The notes beneath the pieces were generated by a model, which was not told where the DNA came from, ran no database searches, and was given only the letters and a program-made list of their open reading frames with translations. DNA of 5,769 nucleotides from a bacterium (GTDB lineage: Bacteria; Bdellovibrionota_C; UBA2361; OMII01), in NCBI GenBank assembly GCA_017853915.1, contig JAFMIS010000173.1, positions 1 to 5,769 of the forward strand, read 5' to 3'. Positions within the stretch are counted from its first letter, which is position 1, and each line of letters begins with the position of its first letter. Positions 1-5,769 of this stretch are shown here, in pieces. Position numbers and translations under genes: made by a program.

Positions 1-387
1 GACGCGGGGAAAAAAGGTCGTTGGGTAGTATTCGGCTCCACTATCGAGACACAGCTTGTGAAGGCGACCGGAAGAAAAGTACTGAATGGATATCAATACC
101 TCCCACCCTTCTCATTAATTAAAGGGCTCGACCCCTCTGGCCAGCAGACTTCAATCTACAATCGATATGCTCACATCGTTTTTGCCGAGGGCGATCGGGG
201 AGTAGCGCCAAACTTTCGATTGCTCACGACTGATTCCTGGCAAGTGACAGTCGACCCGTGTGATGCGGGGCTTAAAGCGGCGGGCGTTACATATGTCTTA
301 TTCGCGCAGCAGCCCCGAAGAACGAGGCTTGACTGCTTCGAGCGGATTTATCTTGAAGACGCCTTCTCAATTTACAAGCGACGCTAA
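1..387 (+). CDS. C-terminal fragment of a probable large envelope membrane protein (5' end outside window)
   Basis: The reading frame is open from the first base to a TAA at 385-387, giving 128 residues, so the true start lies upstream; the GTG at 58 is best read as an internal valine. The fragment has no membrane segment and looks like a soluble terminal domain. Near its end it has a hydrophobic GVTYVLF stretch (about residues 95-101) followed by a short strand-like ending DAFSIYKRR. This pattern resembles the C-terminal, outward-facing part of large polytopic proteins of the YfhO/GT-C type linked to cell-surface glycans. An internal NRYAHIVF segment (about residues 55-62) also recalls such proteins. 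The family call rests on memory of patterns, not on an alignment. It could instead be an unrelated secreted domain. The 191-base gap and a candidate promoter after it suggest it is not in the pyrG operon. Confidence 0.6.
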   Translation, partial: DAGKKGRWVVFGSTIETQLVKATGRKVLNGYQYLPPFSLIKGLDPSGQQTSIYNRYAHIVFAEGDRGVAPNFRLLTTDSWQVTVDPCDAGLKAAGVTYVLFAQQPRRTRLDCFERIYLEDAFSIYKRR

Positions 388-507
388 AACTTGATTCACA
401 AGCGCGCGTCGCCGCCTTCAACGCAGCACCAGAAAAGCCCCCTGTGGCCTCGTCATAGGCCCCCTATCCATATGTAACTATTTGGCTTTTATCCTCCCCT
501 TCCTTCA

Positions 508-536
508 TTGTCTTGAACGCCAATAAAGAGGATACT
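508..536 (+). promoter_or_regulatory. Candidate sigma-70-type promoter for the pyrG-kdsA-lptC-lptA operon
   Basis: TTGTCT at 508-513 and GATACT at 531-536 each match four of six consensus bases and are separated by 17 bases. Transcription would begin near 543, leaving a leader of roughly 36 bases before the pyrG ATG. The position, between an upstream stop and the first gene of a tight gene run, fits. Matches this weak occur by chance, so this is a proposal only. Confidence 0.3.
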
Positions 537-559
537 GAATAACTGTACCGATACATCTC

Positions 560-565
560 AAGGAG
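560..565 (+). promoter_or_regulatory. Ribosome binding site of pyrG
   Basis: AAGGAG lies 13 bases before the ATG at 579. The spacing is longer than the usual 5-9 bases. No in-frame start lies closer, and the protein begins with the normal short CTP synthase N-terminus, so the start is still the best choice. Confidence 0.55.
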
Positions 566-578
566 CCTCACCAAAGCT

Positions 579-2321
579 ATGGAATCTCGCTCAACAAAAT
601 TCATTTTTATAACCGGCGGAGTAGTCTCATCAATCGGAAAGGGACTCACCACAGCGTGTATCGGCGCGCTTTTAGAGGCACGCGGCCTCAAAGCAACCGC
701 GGTAAAGCTCGATCCATATATTAATGTGGATCCGGGAACGATGAGTCCGTTCCAACACGGTGAGGTGTTCGTAACAGATGATGGCGCTGAGACAGATCTC
801 GATCTCGGTCACTATGAGCGTTTCATGGGCACCAAGATGTCCAAGCTCAACAACTTCACCTCAGGCAAGGTGTACGAAACCGTGATCGCTAACGAGCGCC
901 GTGGAGATTACCTGGGAGGGACAGTTCAGGTTATCCCTCACATCACGGATGAGATTAAGCGCCGCGTTAAATTGGCCGCTGAGGGCTTCGATGTGTGCCT
1001 TGTTGAAGTCGGTGGCACGGTAGGTGATATCGAGAGCCTCCCGTTTCTAGAGGCGATTCGTCAAATGAGAGCCGACGTTGGGGCTCAGAATACCCTCTAC
1101 ATTCACGTCACCCTCGTGCCCCACATCTCCACCGCGCACGAATACAAGACGAAGCCTACGCAACACTCGGTAAAAGAGATTACGGGGTACGGAATCGTCC
1201 CAAACATCATCATCTGCCGCTCGGATCAACCCCTCGACGAGAAGCTCAAGAACAAGATCAGCCTCTTCTGCAACGTCAGCCCGAACTGCGTCATTAACGC
1301 TCCCGATGTAAAAACGATCTATGAATTACCCCTGGTGCTGCACAAAGAGGGGCTCGATCAACGCATCGTTGAACTGCTCCACATGTGGACAGGGGCTCCA
1401 AAGCTAGACCCCTGGGAGAAGATCGCCCGATCGGTCACAAGCGCGGACCGCCCCTCAGTAACGATCGCCATGGTTGGAAAGTATGTCGACCTGACAGAGA
1501 GCTACAAGAGCTTAAGCGAGGCCCTCATTCACAGCGGCGTGGCCAACGACTGCAAGGTCTCGATCGTGTATGTCGATAGCGAAGAGATTGAGAAATCCGA
1601 CGTCGAGTCAGCTATTCGCAAAGCGAACAACGGCCAGATGACGGACGCCATCCTTATCCCGGGGGGCTTCGGCGTTCGCGGCAGCGAGGGCAAGATTGCC
1701 ACCGCGCGCTTCGCCAGAGAGAACAAGATCCCCTACTTTGGAATCTGTCTTGGGCTTCAGATCGCTACGATTGAATACGCTCGTAACGTCGCCAAACTAC
1801 CAGAGGCTACAAGCGCTGAATTTTGTCCAACCTCTCCGTGTACGGTTATCGATATCATGGAGAGCCAAAAGAGCGTCAATCAGAAGGGTGGCTCGATGCG
1901 TTTGGGGGCATACCCGTGCGCTCTCAAAGACGGCACAAAGGCGAGGAAGATCTACGGCAAAGCTCAGATCAGCGAACGCCATCGTCACCGCTTTGAGGTA
2001 AACAACGCTTTCCGAACCACTCTGGAAGACGCCGGTTTCGTTTTCTCGGGAACCTCCCCAGACAACTTCCTCGTCGAGATCGGAGAGCTCAAGGATCACC
2101 CGTGGTTTATCGGCGTTCAGTTCCACCCAGAGTTCCAATCAACCCCGAAGACCCCACACCCACTCTTCACCTCGTTCGTAGCGGCGGCGAAAGCTCACAA
2201 GGCTCAGACCACGTCACCATCAAACCGAGTTGAAAAGGTCTCAACAAACGGCTCCAAAGGTGGTCGCTCAACTCGAGCATCGTCTCAGAACGCGGACGCG
2301 ACGGTAGGGAACCAATCGTGA
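579..2321 (+). CDS. pyrG: CTP synthase (glutamine hydrolysing)
   Basis: This cytosolic enzyme makes CTP from UTP, ATP and glutamine, the last step of de novo pyrimidine nucleotide synthesis. The N-terminal synthase domain (about residues 1-275) shows the P-loop GGVVSSIGKGLT with Lys21. It also has the Mg-binding Asp75 (in ETDLDLGHYERF) and Glu143 (in VEVGGTVGDIES). All three lie three residues after E. coli Lys18, Asp72 and Glu140. The class I glutamine amidotransferase domain (about 300-540) has the oxyanion-hole loop GGFGVRG (362-368), nucleophile Cys390 in GICLGLQ, and His516/Glu518 in QFHPEF. The catalytic set is complete, so the enzyme should be active. At 580 residues it is longer than the usual 535-550, because about 40 Ser/Thr/Asn/Lys-rich residues follow the amidotransferase fold. 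It leads the operon and its stop overlaps the kdsA start. CTP is the cofactor for making CMP-Kdo, which gives a metabolic link to kdsA. Confidence 0.98.
   Translation: MESRSTKFIFITGGVVSSIGKGLTTACIGALLEARGLKATAVKLDPYINVDPGTMSPFQHGEVFVTDDGAETDLDLGHYERFMGTKMSKLNNFTSGKVYETVIANERRGDYLGGTVQVIPHITDEIKRRVKLAAEGFDVCLVEVGGTVGDIESLPFLEAIRQMRADVGAQNTLYIHVTLVPHISTAHEYKTKPTQHSVKEITGYGIVPNIIICRSDQPLDEKLKNKISLFCNVSPNCVINAPDVKTIYELPLVLHKEGLDQRIVELLHMWTGAPKLDPWEKIARSVTSADRPSVTIAMVGKYVDLTESYKSLSEALIHSGVANDCKVSIVYVDSEEIEKSDVESAIRKANNGQMTDAILIPGGFGVRGSEGKIATARFARENKIPYFGICLGLQIATIEYARNVAKLPEATSAEFCPTSPCTVIDIMESQKSVNQKGGSMRLGAYPCALKDGTKARKIYGKAQISERHRHRFEVNNAFRTTLEDAGFVFSGTSPDNFLVEIGELKDHPWFIGVQFHPEFQSTPKTPHPLFTSFVAAAKAHKAQTTSPSNRVEKVSTNGSKGGRSTRASSQNADATVGNQS
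2306..2310 (+). promoter_or_regulatory. Ribosome binding site of kdsA inside the pyrG tail
   Basis: AGGGA sits 7 bases before the GTG at 2318, within the codons for the last residues of PyrG. It supports the GTG start. Together with the GTGA overlap of stop and start, it points to translational coupling of the two genes. Confidence 0.6.
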
Positions 2322-3133
2322 TCGTTGAGATATCGCCGCAAGTAAAAGTTGGTGACGGCCAGAAGCTCCTTCTGATCGCGGGACCGTGCCAGATCGAATC
2401 CCTTGAGCACTGCCTTATGGTGGGAGACGCGATCCAAAAGGCCACGAAGGACCTGCCAATCTCGCTCGTATTTAAGTCCTCTTTTGATAAGGCAAATCGC
2501 ACCAGCATTAAAGGCGCTCGTGGGATCGGTATCGATGAGGGTATCACGATCCTAGAAACGGTCAGAGCAAAACTAGGAGTACCAGTTCTTACGGACGTGC
2601 ATACCGAAGAGCAAGCTAAAGTGGTCGGCGCGACCATCGACGTGTTACAGATCCCAGCTTTTCTCTGTCGTCAAACCGACCTCCTCCTAGCGGCTGGCGC
2701 CACTGGTAAAACTATCCACGTAAAAAAGGGTCAGTTCCTTCACCCTGCTGACATGCAATTTGTAGCTGAAAAGATCGCTTCGACCGGAAATAATAAGATC
2801 CTTCTGTGCGAGCGAGGCACATCGTTTGGCTATCGAGATCTAATTATGGATCCTCGCAATCTTTTGATTATGAGGGAAACTGGCTATCCGGTTGTATTCG
2901 ACGCAACCCACAGCGTTCAACAACTTGGTGGTGGGACTGGCAGCTCCGGCGGGTCTCGCAAATACGTACAGGCCCTCTCACGAGCAGCGGTTGCGGTAGG
3001 AGTCGACGGAGTTTTTATCGAGTGCCACAACGATCCAGATAACGCGCCATCAGATGGCCCATGCATGCTACCTCTAGAGCAGCTGGGGTCTCTGGCGCGT
3101 CTTTTGTGTGAGATTCGAGCAACTATCTCTTAA
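2318..3133 (+). CDS. kdsA: 3-deoxy-D-manno-octulosonate 8-phosphate synthase, class II (metal-dependent)
   Basis: This cytosolic enzyme condenses phosphoenolpyruvate with arabinose 5-phosphate to give Kdo-8-phosphate, the precursor of the LPS inner-core sugar Kdo. The 271-residue length is normal, and the TIM-barrel motifs are all present: IAGPCQIES (20-28), FKSSFDKANRTS (52-63), TDVHTE (92-97), QIPAFLCRQTDLL (111-123), KKGQF (136-140), ERGTSFGYRDL (165-175) and GGGTGSSGG (204-212). KANR, rather than the KPR form of DAHP synthases, marks it as a Kdo-8-phosphate synthase. Cys24, His198, Glu235 and Asp246 match the Aquifex metal ligands Cys11, His185, Glu222 and Asp233 with one constant offset of 13, so it belongs to the metal-dependent class; E. 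coli KdsA has Asn in place of the Cys. The GTG start overlaps the pyrG stop (GTGA) and has an AGGGA ribosome site. Adjacency of pyrG and kdsA is common in Gram-negatives. Confidence 0.98.
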   Translation: MIVEISPQVKVGDGQKLLLIAGPCQIESLEHCLMVGDAIQKATKDLPISLVFKSSFDKANRTSIKGARGIGIDEGITILETVRAKLGVPVLTDVHTEEQAKVVGATIDVLQIPAFLCRQTDLLLAAGATGKTIHVKKGQFLHPADMQFVAEKIASTGNNKILLCERGTSFGYRDLIMDPRNLLIMRETGYPVVFDATHSVQQLGGGTGSSGGSRKYVQALSRAAVAVGVDGVFIECHNDPDNAPSDGPCMLPLEQLGSLARLLCEIRATIS

Positions 3134-3175
3134 ACGAAACCGATACTTCCGAAACGAGATTCAAATTCCCCAGAC

Positions 3176-3180
3176 GAGGA
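3176..3180 (+). promoter_or_regulatory. Ribosome binding site near the lptC start
   Basis: GAGGA lies only 3 bases before the GTG at 3184, which is tight. Other in-frame starts are TTG at 3196 (spacer 15) and ATG at 3214 (no good site). The GTG is kept because it retains the basic N-terminus before the membrane segment, but the exact lptC start is uncertain. Confidence 0.4.
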
Positions 3181-3183
3181 CGT

Positions 3184-3834
3184 GTGCCACTGATATTGAC
3201 CCGCAAACAAAGTATGTGGTTGGGGCTCGGGCTCCTAGGGTCATTTTTCCTCGTGAGCGGAGCTATTATTTATCAGAGAAATCAAGCTCGCATTCCGACG
3301 CAAGACGCCTCTCTTTCAAAAGAGGCAATCGAAGGCGCGCCAGACCTCGCTCCGACTAGCGCCCCTCAGAATCAAGAGACTCCAGCGGCGGGGGTCGGCT
3401 TCGTTCTTAACCAGTTTCATCGAAGCCTGGTGCGAGATGGGAAAATTGTGTGGGAGATTTTTGGTAAAAAGGGGGTCTATGACGCCGCTTCGAACAAGGC
3501 TCACGTTGATTCTCCTGACTTAACCGTTATCAGAGATAATGGCGACATCATTCACCTCACCGCCGATCGAGCCGATATCTCGTTGGCTGGAACCGATCTA
3601 TCGAAGGCCGATCTCTTCGACAACGTTGTCGTGACCTACAAGGGAAATACAACCATAAAAACCTCCCGCGCGAGCTACGATAAAACTACCGGCCGGGTCG
3701 AGATTCCAGTGCCCATGGAGCTCGATGGGCCCATGTTTAACGTACAAGGAAACTCGAGTGTGGCGCTTGTCGAACCCCAAGAGATCACCATCCGAGACGG
3801 AGTACACACGATCATTAAACCTAGGACGAAATAA
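3184..3834 (+). CDS. lptC: LPS export protein LptC (inner-membrane anchored, periplasmic)
   Basis: LptC receives LPS from the LptBFG transporter and passes it to LptA, acting as a single-span protein facing the periplasm. The protein has 216 residues (E. coli LptC has 191). A short N-terminus with Arg7 and Lys8 precedes one membrane helix at about 12-30. A Pro/Ala/Gln-rich linker runs from about 31 to 70, and the LptC/OstA-like beta-jellyroll domain occupies about 73-216. The domain opens with a GKIVWEIFGKKGVYD segment (86-100), the usual start of LptC cores. The alternating hydrophobic/polar strands and the DNGDIIHLTADRADI stretch also fit the family. The long linker accounts for most of the extra length. 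The gene starts 50 bases after kdsA and ends 5 bases before lptA, so it is probably cotranscribed with both. The start codon is the weak point: GTG at 3184 is favoured, with TTG 3196 and ATG 3214 as alternatives. Confidence 0.88.
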   Translation: MPLILTRKQSMWLGLGLLGSFFLVSGAIIYQRNQARIPTQDASLSKEAIEGAPDLAPTSAPQNQETPAAGVGFVLNQFHRSLVRDGKIVWEIFGKKGVYDAASNKAHVDSPDLTVIRDNGDIIHLTADRADISLAGTDLSKADLFDNVVVTYKGNTTIKTSRASYDKTTGRVEIPVPMELDGPMFNVQGNSSVALVEPQEITIRDGVHTIIKPRTK

Positions 3835-3839
3835 AGCGT

Positions 3840-4526
3840 ATGAAGCAACCCCTCCGCATACTCTTCTCTATCCTTTCATGTATCACCCTCACCTCTCCTG
3901 CGTGGAGCCAGGAGACTACGGGTGGGTCGTCGCTGGGAGCCCTGAACACCAAGGGCTTCCTGGGCGACACTGACACCAAAGATCTTGGGAAGCTTCCGAC
4001 CCACATTACCTCTGACACGCTCTCCTTAAATGCGAAGACTCGAGTCTTTACCTACCAGGGCAATGTTAAGGTTACTCAAGGAGAGATGACGTTAACCTCA
4101 AAGACGATCGACGGTAGCTACAACGAACAGAATCAGATCCAGAAGATTATTGCTCGTGGGGACGTCGTTATCACCAAACAGGACATCAAAGCCACCAGCC
4201 AATTGGCGTCCTACGACGCTGTCGCGGCGATCATCACCCTCACGGACAACCCGCAACTACAACAGGGAGAGAGCATCCTCATCGCTGATAAAATCAAAGT
4301 CTTTCTCAATGAGAACAGAAGCCAGGCCGAGGGCAACGTACGCGTCACCTTCGTCAAGTCGCAGACACCAGCCCCCGAGGCAGCGGCACCAGCCGCCACA
4401 CCAACACCCGCGATCTCAGCGACCCCTACCCCCATGCCTGTAGCGACGCGGGCTGCTAGTCCGACGCCGAAATCAGCTAAAAAAATGGTGGGGAAAGCCA
4501 AGAGGGGAAAAATAAAGAGCCAGTAG
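3840..4526 (+). CDS. lptA: LPS transport periplasmic protein LptA (OstA-like)
   Basis: LptA forms the periplasmic bridge that carries LPS from LptC to LptD at the outer membrane. The 228-residue product starts with a signal peptide: Lys2 and Arg6, a hydrophobic core at about 7-19, and a likely cut after Ser23 in SPAWS-QE. An unstructured stretch leads into the OstA/LptA beta-jellyroll at about 54-175. That domain begins ITSDTLSLNAKTRVFTYQG and shows the typical repeats GNVKVTQGEMTLTSK, ARGDVVITKQDIKATS and AEGNVRVTF. A tail follows that is rich in Pro, Ala and Thr (about 176-210) and then strongly basic (211-228, eight Lys/Arg). E. coli LptA (185 residues) has nothing comparable. The ATG lies 5 bases after the lptC stop; the nearest ribosome-site-like bases are AGGA at 3823-3826 (spacer 13), so coupling to lptC translation is likely. 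The usual neighbour lptB does not follow; the next gene is on the opposite strand. Confidence 0.93.
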   Translation: MKQPLRILFSILSCITLTSPAWSQETTGGSSLGALNTKGFLGDTDTKDLGKLPTHITSDTLSLNAKTRVFTYQGNVKVTQGEMTLTSKTIDGSYNEQNQIQKIIARGDVVITKQDIKATSQLASYDAVAAIITLTDNPQLQQGESILIADKIKVFLNENRSQAEGNVRVTFVKSQTPAPEAAAPAATPTPAISATPTPMPVATRAASPTPKSAKKMVGKAKRGKIKSQ

Positions 4527-4895
4527 GAGCACATAGTTGTGAGCAAGGCGCTACGCAGATTCGTGGCTCAGCACTAAGGCTGCGCTCGCCTTGACTAGAG
4601 GCTTCGACGTAGGACGATCTGCAACGCGACGGCGTATAACATCGGCAGACCCTAGTCTTGGTAGCTAGTTCATGGGGTTATCCTGGCACACCTTGTGAGT
4701 ATTTTGGCTGTTTCTGGAACCAAGAGCTTACTCATCTCAGGACTCCCGATACATCACGGATAGGGGTAAATTCCGTCCTTGGAACTTCCACCGAGCCTGC
4801 TTCCATACACCAGTCGCATTCAACTCCGTGCGTCCGTGCCCATATGCGGAATACGAAGAGGGAGGAGATCGAGACCAGAAGCGGGATAAATTTTC
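4527..4895. other. Gene-free intergenic region between convergent genes
   Basis: This 369-base stretch separates the lptA stop from the stop of the convergent - strand gene. The longest + strand frame here begins at a TTG (4658), has no ribosome site or recognisable domain, and runs 32 bases into the 3' end of the opposite gene, so I do not call it. I see no LptB Walker motif or remnant, no tRNA and no clear U-tailed terminator. The only structure noted is the inverted repeat at 4544-4593. Confidence 0.6.
4544..4593 (+). repeat. Long imperfect inverted repeat (possible RNA hairpin) downstream of lptA
   Basis: CAAGGCG (4544-4550) pairs perfectly with CGCCTTG (4587-4593). Inside it, CGCAG (4554-4558) pairs with CTGCG (4580-4584). 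A small 3-by-2 internal loop separates the two stems, and the apical loop is 21 bases. It begins 17 bases after the lptA stop. No run of T follows, so it is not a standard intrinsic terminator. It could protect the 3' end of the mRNA or mark a Rho-dependent end; chance is also possible. Confidence 0.45.
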
Positions 4896-5769
4896 TTAAT
4901 CGAGAACTTGAACTTCATCTAACATAACCCCGCAGCCCAGGAACTCCGGCGGCAGGTCTACCCGAAGAAAGTTCAACGCGCCATTCCACGCCGGAGACAA
5001 CGCTGGCCGTACCACGTGAACTCCATCGATACTTCGCAGCGGAAAAACGGTGCTTCGAGCTTCATCGAAAGTCTCTCCATTTACCGCCCAGAATATTTGG
5101 CCTTGGCCTTTGCGCTCTCTACTGTCAGGACATTGAACGCCCAGTCCAAATGATACCACCTGAGTCCGGACGAGGGGAATCCGATCAAACCTATAAACTT
5201 CATACGGATCAGCACCGACCACCCTGAAGGAGCCCTCTGCTTGAATTCCATTTCTCTCGACAAGAGCACCAACGTTCCGAGTTTCAAAAAGAGAAATATA
5301 GGCCTCGCTCACTTCAGTGGGATATAAGCGATGGCGAGGAGCGGAAACAAAAGCAAACAGGAGTGGTGCGGTGACACTAAACAGAACCTTAGCTTTGTAC
5401 CCCTCTTTCCGATTGCAAACCCCAACCACACCAAGAACTAACATATATGGAAATAATGGCAGAAACATTCGCGGAATAGGGAAGGTCACCATATGTAAAG
5501 CTACAAAGTAGAGGGCTACAACACCGACATAGAGCCTCATCATTGGCGGGCAACTTCTACCCAGAAAGGCTATCAAGGCAGCGACAACCACAACTGTGTG
5601 CAGGGCTGGCCAGAAGAGGGCCTCCATCTTCCCACGCCTTGATGTGTCATGGGCTATTTTTTCAACCAAACCATCAAACGGCCAAAAGTACCCATTAAAC
5701 GATCCGAAAAGATATCTCCCAGCTTTTCTTATAAATAACTCTCCAACCTGGACCGGATGCTTCAGAATA
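4896..5769 (-). CDS. Probable GT-C (GT39-like) membrane glycosyltransferase, C-terminal part (5' end outside window)
   Basis: The frame is open from the right edge of the window to a TAA at 4896-4898, giving 290 residues; the TTG at 5667-5669 is an internal Leu codon, not the start, since the frame continues upstream without a stop. The visible part opens with an ILKHPVQVGELFIRKAGRYLF segment like the loop found in ArnT/PMT-type transferases. About four membrane helices follow (roughly 51-69, 78-95, 101-118, 127-142), with FPIPRMFLPLFPYMLVL (96-112) matching the Pro-Arg-hydrophobic-Pro pattern of that superfamily. A soluble domain of about 148 residues (143-290) comes last and ends with beta-rich FLRVDLPPEFLGCGVMLDEVQVL-like spacing. 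The catalytic acidic residues of GT-C enzymes lie near the N-terminus, outside the window, so activity and substrate cannot be judged. It is convergent with lptA, so it is transcribed separately. An O-antigen polymerase-like or other polytopic protein is an alternative. Confidence 0.65.
   Translation of the reverse strand, partial: ILKHPVQVGELFIRKAGRYLFGSFNGYFWPFDGLVEKIAHDTSRRGKMEALFWPALHTVVVVAALIAFLGRSCPPMMRLYVGVVALYFVALHMVTFPIPRMFLPLFPYMLVLGVVGVCNRKEGYKAKVLFSVTAPLLFAFVSAPRHRLYPTEVSEAYISLFETRNVGALVERNGIQAEGSFRVVGADPYEVYRFDRIPLVRTQVVSFGLGVQCPDSRERKGQGQIFWAVNGETFDEARSTVFPLRSIDGVHVVRPALSPAWNGALNFLRVDLPPEFLGCGVMLDEVQVLD

Noticed and set aside
446..461. Short hairpin GGCCT-CGTCAT-AGGCC as a terminator for the upstream gene
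   Set aside because: The stem is only 5 bp and no T-run follows; a 7-base repeat GCCCCCT nearby is also too short to mean much.
1797..2138. A 113-codon - strand frame inside pyrG
   Set aside because: It is antisense to the conserved amidotransferase domain and has no independent support.
2167..2637. A 156-codon - strand frame across the pyrG-kdsA junction
   Set aside because: It lies opposite two certain genes with intact catalytic motifs and shows no recognisable domain, so it is a shadow frame.
3840..3908. LptA as a lipoprotein, because of Cys14 in the signal peptide
   Set aside because: The residues before it do not form a good lipobox, and hydrophobic sequence continues after the Cys to a normal signal peptidase I site near Ser23.
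4527..4895. A decayed lptB or a tRNA gene in the long gap
   Set aside because: I saw no Walker A, signature or Walker B coding pattern in the frames examined, and no T-loop consensus or acceptor pairing for a tRNA.
4658..4927. An 89-codon + strand frame starting with TTG in the gap after lptA
   Set aside because: It has no ribosome site, no domain and odd composition, and it runs antisense into the 3' end of the convergent gene.

Overview
The window looks like an ordinary chromosomal segment of a Gram-negative bacterium that makes Kdo-containing lipopolysaccharide. It encodes Kdo-8-phosphate synthase and two LPS transport (Lpt) proteins. The gene order (pyrG-kdsA, then lptC-lptA) and the metal-type KdsA fit a deltaproteobacterium-like or related diderm lineage, but the sequence alone does not fix the taxon. 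I found no mobile element, CRISPR array, tRNA or rRNA.

Layout. Positions 1-387 (+) hold the last 128 codons of a gene that begins before the window, probably a large envelope or polysaccharide-related membrane protein. A 191-base gap carries a candidate promoter and the ribosome binding site for the next gene. Four genes then follow on the + strand as a tight presumptive operon. They are pyrG (579-2321, CTP synthase), kdsA (2318-3133, GTG start overlapping the pyrG stop in GTGA), lptC (3184-3834, bitopic inner-membrane LPS transport protein) and lptA (3840-4526, periplasmic LPS bridge protein). Positions 4527-4895 have no convincing gene and contain one long imperfect inverted repeat just after lptA. 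A convergent gene on the - strand (4896-5769) runs off the right edge. It encodes the C-terminal 290 residues of a polytopic membrane protein resembling the GT-C/GT39 family of lipid-linked sugar transferases, with a periplasmic C-terminal domain.

How the genes fit together. PyrG makes CTP, which is needed to activate Kdo as CMP-Kdo. KdsA makes Kdo-8-phosphate. LptC and LptA carry finished LPS from the inner membrane across the periplasm. The operon therefore links nucleotide supply, Kdo synthesis and LPS export. The kdsD, kdsC and lptB genes that often accompany these in Proteobacteria are absent here. The two flanking membrane proteins suggest a wider surface-glycan neighbourhood, but that is inference.

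No previously undescribed system is evident. The points most worth checking are the compacted LPS cluster, the low-complexity C-terminal tails on PyrG and LptA, the class II metal site of KdsA, and the inverted repeat downstream of lptA.
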